Part shown: piece by piece, positions 45,339 to 54,050 of the stretch
Layout of the letters: every line of letters starts with the position of its first letter
Position numbering within the stretch: position 1 is the first letter of the stretch
NCBI GenBank assembly: GCA_017463615.1
Contig: JAFTOU010000006.1
Location: 1 to 64,000, forward strand
Source of the DNA: Alistipes sp.
Lineage (GTDB): Bacteria; Bacteroidota; Bacteroidia; Bacteroidales; Rikenellaceae
Reading direction: 5' to 3'
DNA: 64,000 bases
Notes under the pieces: model-generated
Database searches by the model: none
What the model was told of the DNA's origin: nothing
Seen by the model: only the letters and a program-made list of their open reading frames with translations
Translations under genes and position numbers: made by a program

Positions 45339-45447
45339 CCATTAGCTATTAGCTGTTAGCCATTGGCTTTTTAGGGGTGTCGCTACGCGACGAGAGTTGA
45401 TTTCTATTCGGAAATAGGCTGGTATCCGTAAGGATACTAAAAGCGGG
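45339..45447. repeat. Modular dispersed intergenic repeat, copy C
   Basis: A TAGCTATTAGCTGTTAGCC-type tract (45342-45368), the hairpin GTCGC-TAC-GCGAC (45379-45391), the GAGTTGATTTCTATTCGG tail and GGTATCC-GTAA-GGATACT (45421-45438). The stretch 45387-45438 reappears inverted at 61205-61255. Confidence 0.8.
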
Positions 45448-45466
45448 CAGTACTGCGTAGCTCAAA

Positions 45467-46600
45467 CTACAGTATTCGCTTGACCGTTGTCTGCTCGGTG
45501 ATGCGCATATTTTGCAGGTCGGCGCCGCAGATGTTTAGCCAGCCGTGGGGTTTTAGTCCGAGGGCGTTGAAGCCGTTTGTGGTTGCCCAGGTGAGCAGCT
45601 GCTCAAGGGGGATGTGGGCGAAGCATTTTAGCTCCTCAATGATGGAGAGGCTGGTGTTTGAGGCGAGGGAGTCGGTGCCGATGCAGATGTTGAGTTTGTT
45701 CTTCACAAGCAGGTCTACGGTGTCGGTTGTGCTGCCTGCAATGTAGCGGTTTGAGCGGGGGCAGAGCACCCAGTATACTGGCGCGGTGAAGTGGCTCATT
45801 ATCAGCTCTATATCGCTCTGTGTGAGGTGGCTGTTGTGGACAAATATTGTGCTGCGGTCGTGCGGGATATTTGCCACTATGCGCTCGGCGGCGGAGTTGT
45901 AGTGCAGGAAGTCGCAGTTGAAGCCCGCCTGCTCGTACCACTCTGCCAGCGCACCGCTATTCTCAAAGAGCTGCTCCTCGCCCTGAGACTCCTTGAAGTG
46001 GATGGATAGCGGGGTTGTCGCGCTGCGACATACCGCCTGAAAATCGTCCTCCTGCACGGAGTATACGGAGTGGGGTGTGAGGGTTGTGTCGGGGAAGTGT
46101 TCTGCGAGCTGCTGGCAATGCTCTAAGTTGCTCTGCTTCAGACCAAAAACCTCGGCGAAGGAGCGGTAGCGTATAGGGCTTGCACTCTTTGTGGCAAAGG
46201 AGCTGCTGTCGTTTACGATGTCAGCAACGGCTACTATGCCCTCACTCTGCATCTCGCGGTCCGCCTCGGCGAGCGCTTCGCTGCGCTGCTGGTCGGTGAA
46301 GTTACCTCTCACTTGCGCCATAGTGGCAGCAAAACCTGTATAGCCGCAGTTGGGCTCTATAGCTCCGCGGAGGTATGATAACTCGCTGTGGCAGTGCATA
46401 TTAACAAAGCCGCGGCAGATGATGCCGGGGTAGAACTCCACGCCTGGGGTGCTATCTAAGACGGCGGGGTCGTAGCTCTCTAAGGCTACCATCTCGCCAG
46501 TGGCTACATCTATGGTTATGAGCGGGTTAGAGAGCCACCCTTGTGGTGTCAGCAGGTAGTGCGAGGCTATCCGTCGGATTTGTGAAGAAGACATCGTCAA
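45467..46600 (-). CDS. Amidohydrolase (cytosine deaminase/chlorohydrolase type)
   Basis: 377 aa. Metal ligands appear as H-C-H-S-E-L (about 69-74), I-H-F-K-E (about 199), H-N-S-H (about 247) and G-T-D-S-L-A-S-N (about 292). The family hydrolyses C-N bonds of deaminated nucleobase-like substrates; aminofutalosine deaminases are relatives, but no menaquinone gene is adjacent. The start overlaps the DUF4296 gene by 74 bp. The family normally begins close to R-R-I-A-S-H-Y, so the overlap is accepted. Last gene of the ten-gene operon. Confidence 0.85.
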   Translation of the reverse strand: MTMSSSQIRRIASHYLLTPQGWLSNPLITIDVATGEMVALESYDPAVLDSTPGVEFYPGIICRGFVNMHCHSELSYLRGAIEPNCGYTGFAATMAQVRGNFTDQQRSEALAEADREMQSEGIVAVADIVNDSSSFATKSASPIRYRSFAEVFGLKQSNLEHCQQLAEHFPDTTLTPHSVYSVQEDDFQAVCRSATTPLSIHFKESQGEEQLFENSGALAEWYEQAGFNCDFLHYNSAAERIVANIPHDRSTIFVHNSHLTQSDIELIMSHFTAPVYWVLCPRSNRYIAGSTTDTVDLLVKNKLNICIGTDSLASNTSLSIIEELKCFAHIPLEQLLTWATTNGFNALGLKPHGWLNICGADLQNMRITEQTTVKRIL

Positions 46601-47405
46601 AGATCTTTAGGTCTATATACTTCTTGAAGAGCGAGTCTACCGCCAACTCCTCTGTTGGGGTGTAGTTAATCTCAAGGTCTGTGATTGTAAGGTCTACCTT
46701 GCCCATCTTGTGACGGTCGTCGGACGGCTTGGCGAAGGTTATGACTAACTTCTGCGCTGCGGTGTCGGTGGATATTGTGCGGCGGATATTCTCCTCCTTG
46801 CGCAGGGTGTAGGAGTAGTTGTTGCGGTGGCTGCCGCTGGAGGTCTGCACATACATCGCTCCGCGCAGGATAAGCTCGTCTGCAGGGCTGCTCTTGCGCT
46901 TACGCTTAACCTCCTCCTTATTATATGTATATTTGTAGCGCACTGAGTATGAACCCGGCTGCAGCGGCTCAACCTCTAAGTGGAGCTTTGACGAGTCGGC
47001 AACCTTGCGAATCTCTATGAGCGAGTCGCGCAGGATGCTACGCTTGTAGGTGCGTATAGCCACATTTTTTATGGTGTCAAGGATTACCACCTCCTTCTCG
47101 TAGCGCTCGGAGTACTGGGTAATCTGCGCCTCCGCCTCCTTGAGTACACGACCGAGCTGCGCACTCTTGCGGCGCGAGAAGTTACCGATGGTGTAGCGCA
47201 AATCGGCAGGGGTGTAGCCGTAACGCTCCAGTATCGGCTCGTATATCTGTATGGAGTCGATGTTCATATAGTTGATGCCCAAGTAGGCATTTGTCAGATA
47301 GGCGTCGCGGAAAATCTCGGCGAGCGTCTTATCGTCAATCTCCTGCTTGCGGGCACAACCTATGGCGCACGCTATGGCGAGTATGGCGAGGATAAGTTTT
47401 CTCAT
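46527..47405 (-). CDS. DUF4296 lipoprotein
   Basis: 292 aa. The lipoprotein signal ends at the Cys of A-I-G-C-A-R. Residues about 25-110 match DUF4296 (L-A-E-I-F-R-D-A-Y, then R-Y-G-Y-T-P-A-D-L-R-Y-T). The remainder is charged and beta-rich. Its start overlaps the permease stop by 4 bp (ATGA-type), so translation is coupled. It lies downstream of a LolC/E-like permease, which suggests a role in lipoprotein or envelope maintenance. Function unknown. Confidence 0.75.
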   Translation of the reverse strand: MRKLILAILAIACAIGCARKQEIDDKTLAEIFRDAYLTNAYLGINYMNIDSIQIYEPILERYGYTPADLRYTIGNFSRRKSAQLGRVLKEAEAQITQYSERYEKEVVILDTIKNVAIRTYKRSILRDSLIEIRKVADSSKLHLEVEPLQPGSYSVRYKYTYNKEEVKRKRKSSPADELILRGAMYVQTSSGSHRNNYSYTLRKEENIRRTISTDTAAQKLVITFAKPSDDRHKMGKVDLTITDLEINYTPTEELAVDSLFKKYIDLKIFDDVFFTNPTDSLALPADTTRVAL

Positions 47406-48577
47406 AATCTCCTTTTTATCATACTATTTGCCGCAATTTGTGATACCGACCACGCTATGGCGACAAAGGTTATAAATACGGTAATAATATCGGTGGCCTT
47501 AAGCTCCACAGGGTAGGCACTTACGACAAAGTCGGCAGAGGGGAGTGTTATGATACCAAACCACTGCTGCACAAGCACTATCACAACGCCTATAATCAGC
47601 CCCGCAGCGCCTCCAATGCCCGAAATCAATAGTCCCTCGCGGACAAATATGCCGCGGATAAATCGGCTGTCGGCACCCATGGCAAGCAGGGTCTGCTGCT
47701 GGTCGCGCTTCTCTACGATGAGCATAATCACCGTGCCGATGATTGACAGCGAGGCGATGATGAGCACCAGCAGTGCTACGAAGAATACCGCCCACTTCTC
47801 ATATCGCATAATCTGGTAGAAGAGCGAGTTTTTCTCGGCGCGCGTCTTTACTGTAAAGTCTGCCCCTAAGGTGCTCTGTAACTGCTTTTTAACCTGCTCG
47901 GCACTCTGATTGCAGCGGATGTATAGTTTGTAGTCGGAGCCTCCAAAGAGCCTCTCGGCTGCTCGCAGTGGAACGATGACCGTCCCCTTCATCTGGTGCG
48001 AGGAGCGGATGATGCCACCCACATGTAGTTGCGCCTGACGCATGGTGTTTATCGGCATCAGCGAGCCTATGTCGCCACCCCGAAGAGTATGCAGCGTGAT
48101 GCGCGAGGTTACGGTGGTGTAGATACCCAGTATGCTCGCCACATCGGCAGTCATAACCGCCTTGTCAATCTCGCCCAAGGCGAGAGTGGTACTACCCTGA
48201 ACCACCTTGCTCTCTATCGGCAGTACGCTGAAGTAACAGCTATCTGCGCCACGGACAGCAACGGCAAACTCGCGCTCCTTAGTTCGCGCAAATGCCTCAC
48301 CCTCAACGACAAACGAGGCGTGCTCTACGCCCGGCGTGCTGAGTACCTGCTGCCGTAGCTCCGCCGTAGGGTCTGCAATGTCGCTAACCTCTATGTCGGC
48401 ATCGGTCTGGGCGTACATATCCTTGACAAGGGTCTCAAAGCCGTTGAAGACCGAGAGCAGGATAACCATCGCCGCAACGGGTATTGCCACAGAGACAAGG
48501 CTTACGCCCGCGATGATGTTTATCACCGAGTGCGAGGAGCGTGAGACCAAGTATCTAAGGGCAAAGAACCACTGCAT
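47402..48577 (-). CDS. LolC/LolE-like ABC transporter permease (FtsX family)
   Basis: 391 aa. A first membrane span (about 20-44, with the F-A-L-R-Y-L start) is followed by a large periplasmic domain (MacB-like), then three spans near the C-terminus (about 265-390). This is the LolC/E layout, which releases lipoproteins from the inner membrane, consistent with the many lipoproteins here. No ATPase (LolD) gene is adjacent. It starts 4 bp after rbfA. Confidence 0.85.
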   Translation of the reverse strand: MQWFFALRYLVSRSSHSVINIIAGVSLVSVAIPVAAMVILLSVFNGFETLVKDMYAQTDADIEVSDIADPTAELRQQVLSTPGVEHASFVVEGEAFARTKEREFAVAVRGADSCYFSVLPIESKVVQGSTTLALGEIDKAVMTADVASILGIYTTVTSRITLHTLRGGDIGSLMPINTMRQAQLHVGGIIRSSHQMKGTVIVPLRAAERLFGGSDYKLYIRCNQSAEQVKKQLQSTLGADFTVKTRAEKNSLFYQIMRYEKWAVFFVALLVLIIASLSIIGTVIMLIVEKRDQQQTLLAMGADSRFIRGIFVREGLLISGIGGAAGLIIGVVIVLVQQWFGIITLPSADFVVSAYPVELKATDIITVFITFVAIAWSVSQIAANSMIKRRL

Positions 48578-48581
48578 AGTG

Positions 48582-48926
48582 CTACTTTGAGAGCAGGGAG
48601 TCTATATTCTCAATATACTCCAACGAGTCGTCAATAAAGAACTGAAGCTCTGGGATAGACTTCACCTGATTGCGCATACGGTTGCCCAGCGCACCACGGA
48701 TAGCGCGATTCTGCTCCGAGAGGAAGTCAAGTGTCGCCTGCGCCTTGTCAAATGGGAATACGCTGACATAAATCTTTGCGTAGGCAAGGTCTACCGACAC
48801 GCGCACGGTGGTAACGGTTACCAGCGTACCGCGAAGCTGTGCCGAGTACTCGCGCTGGATAATCTCGGCGATGTCCTTCTGAATCTGTTTGGCAATCTTC
48901 TGCTGCCTTGTGTTTGTATTTTCCAT
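48582..48926 (-). CDS. rbfA: Ribosome-binding factor A
   Basis: 114 aa, the usual size. KH-type fold with the A-K-I-Y-V-S-V-F and R-x-x-x-G-N-R-M-R-N signatures and P-E-L-x-F-x-x-D-x-S near the C-terminus. It helps mature 16S rRNA in the small subunit. Its neighbours, a barrel protein upstream and a LolC/E-like permease downstream, are envelope genes. Confidence 0.93.
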   Translation of the reverse strand: MENTNTRQQKIAKQIQKDIAEIIQREYSAQLRGTLVTVTTVRVSVDLAYAKIYVSVFPFDKAQATLDFLSEQNRAIRGALGNRMRNQVKSIPELQFFIDDSLEYIENIDSLLSK

Positions 48927-48931
48927 AGTTA

Positions 48932-49759
48932 TTATAGTGCAAATTTTACAACATTCTTATCTCTCTTTGGTGGCTTGTAGAACCACTCGCTAAAGCCCGC
49001 CTTGTTAAATCTGAAGCCTATGCGCAGGCTGATGGTCAGGTTGTCCAACGGCGAGCGCAGGGGTGAGTACCAGAATGGGTTTTCGCCAGGGTTTGTCTGC
49101 TGGTCAAGCCCATTGTCGTAGTATTTATTTCTATTCTTGAGGATGTCGGAGTAGCCGAAGTCGTATCGGACACGCACGCCAAACTCCATCTGTCCGACAA
49201 GTATATCCACACCGCCGCCACCCGAGAGTCCGTAGCCGAAGCGGTTGTCGCGCTCGCTGCGCATGTGATACTTGCCCGAGATAACATCGCCCTGACCCGC
49301 CTGAGCACCGAAGGTATAAGGCTCGCGGTTCTCAAAGGTGCTGGCGAAGTTGTAGGAGAAGGTCACCGCCGCCTCAAGGTATATTCGCAGGTGGTTCTGG
49401 AACATATAGAAGTGGGGCTGCCACACGATAGGCACCATCAGCGTATTTACATTACGACGATAGTATTTGTAGTCCTTCTTATCCTCGTAGATAGAGGCGT
49501 ATGGGGCATACGAAAATCCGCGCTGCATCCAGTCAAGGTCTATACCGAAGCCTCCCACAAAGCGTGGCAGGGCATAGTAACGCCACGATACACCCGCCTG
49601 CCAAGTACCCCATATCGGGCGAGTCTCCTGCGCAGGGTAGAGGCGCGAGGTGGCCATACCGCAACCCGTCGTCACCGCCACAACACTCTGACCTTTAGCC
49701 ACGCCACCGCATAGCAGCACAGCGAGGCAGAGCATACATATTTTGAAAAATCTACTCAT
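48932..49759 (-). CDS. PorT-like outer membrane barrel protein
   Basis: 275 aa from the ATG at 49759; the longer start at 49786 would overlap the preceding gene's stop and adds residues before the signal peptide. A signal peptide (about 1-23, V-A-K-G-Q) is followed by a barrel of alternating strands with the W-R-Y-Y-A-L-P-R-F-V-G-G-F-G-I-D-L pattern seen in PorT-type proteins. Type IX secretion or another envelope role is possible. No other por genes are in view. Confidence 0.7.
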   Translation of the reverse strand: MSRFFKICMLCLAVLLCGGVAKGQSVVAVTTGCGMATSRLYPAQETRPIWGTWQAGVSWRYYALPRFVGGFGIDLDWMQRGFSYAPYASIYEDKKDYKYYRRNVNTLMVPIVWQPHFYMFQNHLRIYLEAAVTFSYNFASTFENREPYTFGAQAGQGDVISGKYHMRSERDNRFGYGLSGGGGVDILVGQMEFGVRVRYDFGYSDILKNRNKYYDNGLDQQTNPGENPFWYSPLRSPLDNLTISLRIGFRFNKAGFSEWFYKPPKRDKNVVKFAL

Positions 49760-49769
49760 ATCCAATCCG

Positions 49770-51848
49770 TTAGAATATTCTACCACTTCCAGAGCCGCTG
49801 CCAGTCAGTCCGCCAAGACCTCCCATCATGCCACCCATGCCGCCCATCATACCGCCTGAGCCACCCATCATGCCGCCCGAGCCGTTCTGATTCTGGTTCT
49901 TCTGGTTCTCAATCTGCTTCTTCTGCCACTCCTCGGAGAGCTTCTTGATGCGCGATGCCTCCTTGTCCTCCAGCATCTGTATCAGGTTCTCCATATTCAT
50001 CGGCTTGAAGACCTTGCTCATGTCAATGTCAATCTCAATGTCCCAGTTCGCCTTTGTGGCAAAGAGGTCCACGCCCTCCTCGTTGATGAACATCTCGGCA
50101 CGCTCTGGCTGCAGACGCTCAACAACATTTCCTGCATCCCAGACGCCATTGCCGTTGGTATCCTCAATAATTCGGATGCGAATCTCGCCAGGGGCAACAT
50201 AGTTGATAGTGTGCTTGCCACTCTCAATATCCTTAATCTCCTTCTGGGTCTTGCCCGACGAGTCGGTCTGCTGGATGATATATCGCTTGCCCGCCTCGCC
50301 CTTGACTGTAAGGACAATCTTAGAGAACTTCTCGGGGTTGTAGGTTGCAAAGTTGTTGCTTGTAGAGTCGTTCTGATAGCCCATAATGTCGGTCATCGCC
50401 TGCTTCGGGATGTAGAAGCGATACTTGGTGTTGCTCTCCCACTTAGCACGCACACTGTAGCGGCCGATGTTTAGCGTGTCGCGCACAAAGTGGCGCTCCA
50501 CCTCCGTCTCGGTAGGGTTTTTATCATCGCCCGTCAGCTTGTAGAGCTTCACGGCTGTAGAGTCAAACTCCGTGAGCGGGTAGTCTAATGTGAAGTCAAA
50601 GCCCACCTCTGGGTTTATCTCGCCCGAAGCACCCACCTTGAGCTTGAATGGGTTTGGCTTCTGCGGTGGGGTATACTCGCGACCCTCCTCCTCGGCCTTC
50701 TTGCGCTCGCGCTCCTCCTTCTCGCGCTCCTTCTGCTGCTCCTTGGTCTCTACAGCCTTCCACGCCAACTTCAGCGGCTCGGTGGTCGGAACATACTGAC
50801 GGATAGAGTCGTGACGGTAGTAGGTTATAGAGCCCTTGATAGTATCTGGCAGACTCTCCGCAGGGACATTGAGCCATAGGTTGAGCGTATCCTTGCCCTT
50901 TGTGCGAGGGTCGTAGATAATCTTATCCGACGGGATAGAGTCCAGACGGAGCGAGTCAATATCTGGCAGGGCGGTGTTGAAGTAGAGGGTTATCTGCTTC
51001 TGCTGCGGACGCTTAGCCTCCACAAGTCGCTGACCCTTGAATGTCTTGTCGGTAAACATTCGGAAGTAGAGCTGCGGGTCGGCAGAAGGGTAGTGGCGCA
51101 GCGAGTCAAACCAGATGGCAAATGGCGGCATTGTGGCTGGGTTGTATACCGAGTCAAGTATGCCGACAAGGTCTGTGCCTGGCTCGTACATCTGGTTGTC
51201 GTTCTTGTCGCCAAAGGCGTAGATGCGGTAGGCTACAGGCTTGAGGTTCTGCGCGATGAAGATACCGTTGTTCTGCGCACGAGCAATAACATCGGGCTTG
51301 CGGTTGAAGATTGTAGAGTCGTAGTCAGGGGTATCTGGCAGCGAGTCGGCAATGTAGAACCAGAGGAATGTACGGCTTACGGAGTCCGCCTTGTAGGAGT
51401 CGGCTGTATATCCCGAACACATCAGCGAGTCTACCGTATCGCCCGTAGAGAATACATAGCGCATAGCGTTGAGCGGGTTGCCCTCGTTGTTGTCACGAAT
51501 GGCGCTGCCGAGGTCTATGGCGTAGGTGGTGTTCTCCTTGAGCGTGTCGCGGATAGTGATTACAATGCCCTTGCCGCGGGTGGTGATAAGTGGCATCTTC
51601 TTCATCTGCGGCGAGGTGTACATCTCCTTGTTCTGGTCCTTTATCTGCACATACTCGTTAAACTCTATGTATATCTTCTTCTCCTTGAAGTTGGTGGTGA
51701 AGTTGTTAGGTGTCAGCACCGTAATTACCGGCGGCAGCGAGTCCTTAGGACCTCCGTCGGGGCTCATGATGCTGGCACAACGGGTAAGAAACGCCCCTAA
51801 GAAGAGGAGTGTCACCGCCACCTTTAGTATCAGTCCGCTATTTCTCAT
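49770..51848 (-). CDS. Ig-like (Big_5) lipoprotein with Met/Gly-rich tail
   Basis: 692 aa. The lipoprotein signal ends near L-T-R-C-A-S. Residues about 35-135 form a Big_5 (SbsA-type) Ig-like domain (P-P-V-I-T-V-L-T-P-N-N, later I-Y-I-E-F-N-E-Y-V). A Lys/Glu-rich coiled segment lies at about 370-395, and the last 45 residues are a G-G-M-M-G-G repeat. The family is conserved in Bacteroidetes and of unknown function. The Met-rich tail is unusual and might bind copper. It overlaps the next lipoprotein gene by 4 bp. Confidence 0.78.
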   Translation of the reverse strand: MRNSGLILKVAVTLLFLGAFLTRCASIMSPDGGPKDSLPPVITVLTPNNFTTNFKEKKIYIEFNEYVQIKDQNKEMYTSPQMKKMPLITTRGKGIVITIRDTLKENTTYAIDLGSAIRDNNEGNPLNAMRYVFSTGDTVDSLMCSGYTADSYKADSVSRTFLWFYIADSLPDTPDYDSTIFNRKPDVIARAQNNGIFIAQNLKPVAYRIYAFGDKNDNQMYEPGTDLVGILDSVYNPATMPPFAIWFDSLRHYPSADPQLYFRMFTDKTFKGQRLVEAKRPQQKQITLYFNTALPDIDSLRLDSIPSDKIIYDPRTKGKDTLNLWLNVPAESLPDTIKGSITYYRHDSIRQYVPTTEPLKLAWKAVETKEQQKEREKEERERKKAEEEGREYTPPQKPNPFKLKVGASGEINPEVGFDFTLDYPLTEFDSTAVKLYKLTGDDKNPTETEVERHFVRDTLNIGRYSVRAKWESNTKYRFYIPKQAMTDIMGYQNDSTSNNFATYNPEKFSKIVLTVKGEAGKRYIIQQTDSSGKTQKEIKDIESGKHTINYVAPGEIRIRIIEDTNGNGVWDAGNVVERLQPERAEMFINEEGVDLFATKANWDIEIDIDMSKVFKPMNMENLIQMLEDKEASRIKKLSEEWQKKQIENQKNQNQNGSGGMMGGSGGMMGGMGGMMGGLGGLTGSGSGSGRIF

Positions 51849-52426
51849 TCGTTAGTCGTATTTTGGTTATCCTGCTCACTGTCAGTGCCTTGCTCTGGAG
51901 TCTCTGGCTCAGGCTCGGGTGCTGGTGGCATAATGTTCCACACGCCACCCTTCTTGTCACTACCCTCGGTGTAGGGCTTGGTCTTCCACGGATGGAGGAG
52001 CAGGGTCATATATGTCTCTGGTATATTCTCAACATTGAGGTACTTAAAAATCGTTGCGTACATCCTCACCGATGGGGCTACAAGCACCACAAGAGCTGGG
52101 GAGTTGTTTAGCGGCAGGGATACATAGTGGTTCTCGTCCCCCTCGCGGACAAATGGCACAGACTCCACATCGGGTACGGTTATGCGCTCTACGCCCAACG
52201 AGTCGGTGACAATGCGATTGACGGCATCGTCGTAGCTCGCCACCATCCACTTGTTGGTGCCCGTATAGCAGGCATAGGCGTAGGTGTCGGTCGCCAGCGT
52301 ATTCTCGCCACCCGACTTCTCCTGTATCAAGGTCTTGATAATCAGGTTTGTATCGGTAGTTACCTTCTTGAAGCAACTGGTAAGCAGTACTGCTGCCAGT
52401 ACCACTATCACTACTTTGTATCTCAT
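51845..52426 (-). CDS. Small lipoprotein of unknown function
   Basis: 193 aa from the ATG at 52426, which overlaps the folK stop as ATGA; a longer frame to 52492 lies inside folK and is rejected. The lipoprotein signal ends at the Cys of L-L-T-S-C. The middle has no recognised domain. The C-terminus is an acidic P-E-P-E-P-E and Gln/Asn tail. It is coupled to folK upstream and to the Ig-like lipoprotein downstream by 4-bp overlaps. Confidence 0.7.
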   Translation of the reverse strand: MRYKVVIVVLAAVLLTSCFKKVTTDTNLIIKTLIQEKSGGENTLATDTYAYACYTGTNKWMVASYDDAVNRIVTDSLGVERITVPDVESVPFVREGDENHYVSLPLNNSPALVVLVAPSVRMYATIFKYLNVENIPETYMTLLLHPWKTKPYTEGSDKKGGVWNIMPPAPEPEPETPEQGTDSEQDNQNTTNE

Positions 52427-52902
52427 CGTTTCAAAATTATATCTTTCACTAACTGCTGCCCCTGCTCTACAGTTATCCCCAACGCCTGACACATCGGAAC
52501 GAGTGCAAACTCGCGCTGCAACAGTCGCGGATGGGGTATCTGCAGGTGCGGCGTTACAACCATATCGTCGCCATAGAGCAGTATGTCAAGGTCTATCATA
52601 CGGCAGGCGTAGCACTGGTTGTCCATCACTTTGGAGATATACTCGCCTCGGCGGTCGCGCCCCAGCTCTGCCTCTATGGCAAGCAGCGCCTCCAGGACAT
52701 CCTCCGCAGCAAGGGTCGTGTTCGCCACTATGGCGCGGTTGGTAAACTGCTGCTGGCACTTAAAGCCCCACGGCTCGGTGGTGTGGTCCTCGGAGCGGGC
52801 TACAATCTGCCCGACGCGCTCGCTGATAAGCGCCTCGGCGTGGTTGAGCCTACTTGCAACATCGCCAATGTTGCCACCCCCTAAAATCACTACTCGCTTC
52901 AT
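52423..52902 (-). CDS. folK: HPPK, 6-hydroxymethyl-7,8-dihydropterin pyrophosphokinase
   Basis: 159 aa. The family blocks G-G-x-N-x-G-D (8-14), the W-G-F-K loop and R-x-I-D-L-D-I-L-L-Y-G (about 119-129) with P-H-P-R are all present. It transfers pyrophosphate from ATP to hydroxymethyl-dihydropterin in folate synthesis. It is joined by a 1-bp stop/start overlap (TAATG) to holB. Confidence 0.93.
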   Translation of the reverse strand: MKRVVILGGGNIGDVASRLNHAEALISERVGQIVARSEDHTTEPWGFKCQQQFTNRAIVANTTLAAEDVLEALLAIEAELGRDRRGEYISKVMDNQCYACRMIDLDILLYGDDMVVTPHLQIPHPRLLQREFALVPMCQALGITVEQGQQLVKDIILKR

Positions 52903-54050
52903 TACAAGTGCTTTATGTACTTACTTACGGCAAGGGCGAAGTGGGTAAATACAATTCGCGGATTGCCATTCTGGTTAATCTGACGGAGGGCGCTCTCAAT
53001 CTGCTCCAATATAGGCTCAACATTCTCGCTGCCGATAAATGGAGCAAATTTCTTGCAGAAGGCAGCCTCCTCACCCCAGAGGTAGCTCGCCTCGGCAAGC
53101 CCTGCGTGTATCATATACGCCTCGCGCAGCAGACGGCTGAAGTCCGTGAGCATACTCTTCTGCCTCTCGCGCGAGAGCTGTGCCACATCGTCTGCCCAGT
53201 TCATCAACTCTAAGTGCTTGTCGTTGTAGCTCAGTCGCATAACGGAGCAGAAGGAGTCAAAGTTCTCGGTGCGAATCTCATCCTCGCTCTGTCCAAGCAG
53301 ACGGCGCAGCTCAATAATATCGCCACACGCTAATCGGGCAATATTGTGCGCCTTGGTGGTATCCGCCTCGCTACCCAGAGCTATAGGGAGCATATCCTCT
53401 ATCTTCAGACGGGGTACGGTAACCTCCTGCGTGCGGGAGATGATGGTTTTGAGCAGGCGGTCGGCATGCTCGGTGACAAGGATGAAGATGGTCTTATCCC
53501 ACGGCTCCTCCAGGATTTTGAGGATGCGGTTTGCAGCCTCCTCGTTCATCGTTTCGGGTAGCCAGATAATCATCGTCTTGTACTCGCTCTCAAAGCTTTT
53601 GAAGCCCAATCGGCGGATAATCTCCTCCGACTCCTTGGCGGTAATAACGCCCTTGAGGGTCTTGCCCAAGTTGAGGGACTCAAACCACTGCTGGGCGTTG
53701 AAGTAGCCACCCGTAGCACTAAAAATCTCGCGCCACTTATCCACAAACTCGCGGTTGGAACTGAGCACTACCTCGCCACTCTTCTTGCCCTGCTTGTTTA
53801 CGGGGAATACGAAGTGGAGGTCGGGGTGCGCCAGCTGCTCAATCTGACGGCACGAAGGGCATACGCCACAGCTATCGCCATCCTTGCGGTTGTGGCAGTG
53901 GATATACTGCGCATACGCCACGGCAAGGGGTAGCGTACCTGCGCCCGCAATGCCATTAAAGAGCTGCGCGTGGCTTATGCGACCGCTATCCACGCTGCGA
54001 GCCAAGTGCTGCTTGAGCTCACTCTGTCCTATAATATCCGAGAACTTCAT
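52902..54050 (-). CDS. holB: DNA polymerase III delta' subunit
   Basis: 382 aa. The clamp-loader AAA+ fold has G-I-A-G-A-G in place of a full Walker A (lysine missing), which is normal for delta'. The zinc module C-x-x-C-P-S-C (about 63-69) is present. It stabilises the clamp loader in replication. It is translated after the flippase gene with a 4-bp overlap. Confidence 0.92.
   Translation of the reverse strand: MKFSDIIGQSELKQHLARSVDSGRISHAQLFNGIAGAGTLPLAVAYAQYIHCHNRKDGDSCGVCPSCRQIEQLAHPDLHFVFPVNKQGKKSGEVVLSSNREFVDKWREIFSATGGYFNAQQWFESLNLGKTLKGVITAKESEEIIRRLGFKSFESEYKTMIIWLPETMNEEAANRILKILEEPWDKTIFILVTEHADRLLKTIISRTQEVTVPRLKIEDMLPIALGSEADTTKAHNIARLACGDIIELRRLLGQSEDEIRTENFDSFCSVMRLSYNDKHLELMNWADDVAQLSRERQKSMLTDFSRLLREAYMIHAGLAEASYLWGEEAAFCKKFAPFIGSENVEPILEQIESALRQINQNGNPRIVFTHFALAVSKYIKHL

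Noticed and set aside
51845..52492. Longer start of the small lipoprotein at 52492
   Set aside because: It lies inside folK and lacks a signal peptide; the ATG at 52426 starts a good lipoprotein signal with an ATGA overlap.
52902..54050. Broken Walker A in holB as a loss of function
   Set aside because: The delta' subunit normally lacks the lysine; the zinc module and length are intact.
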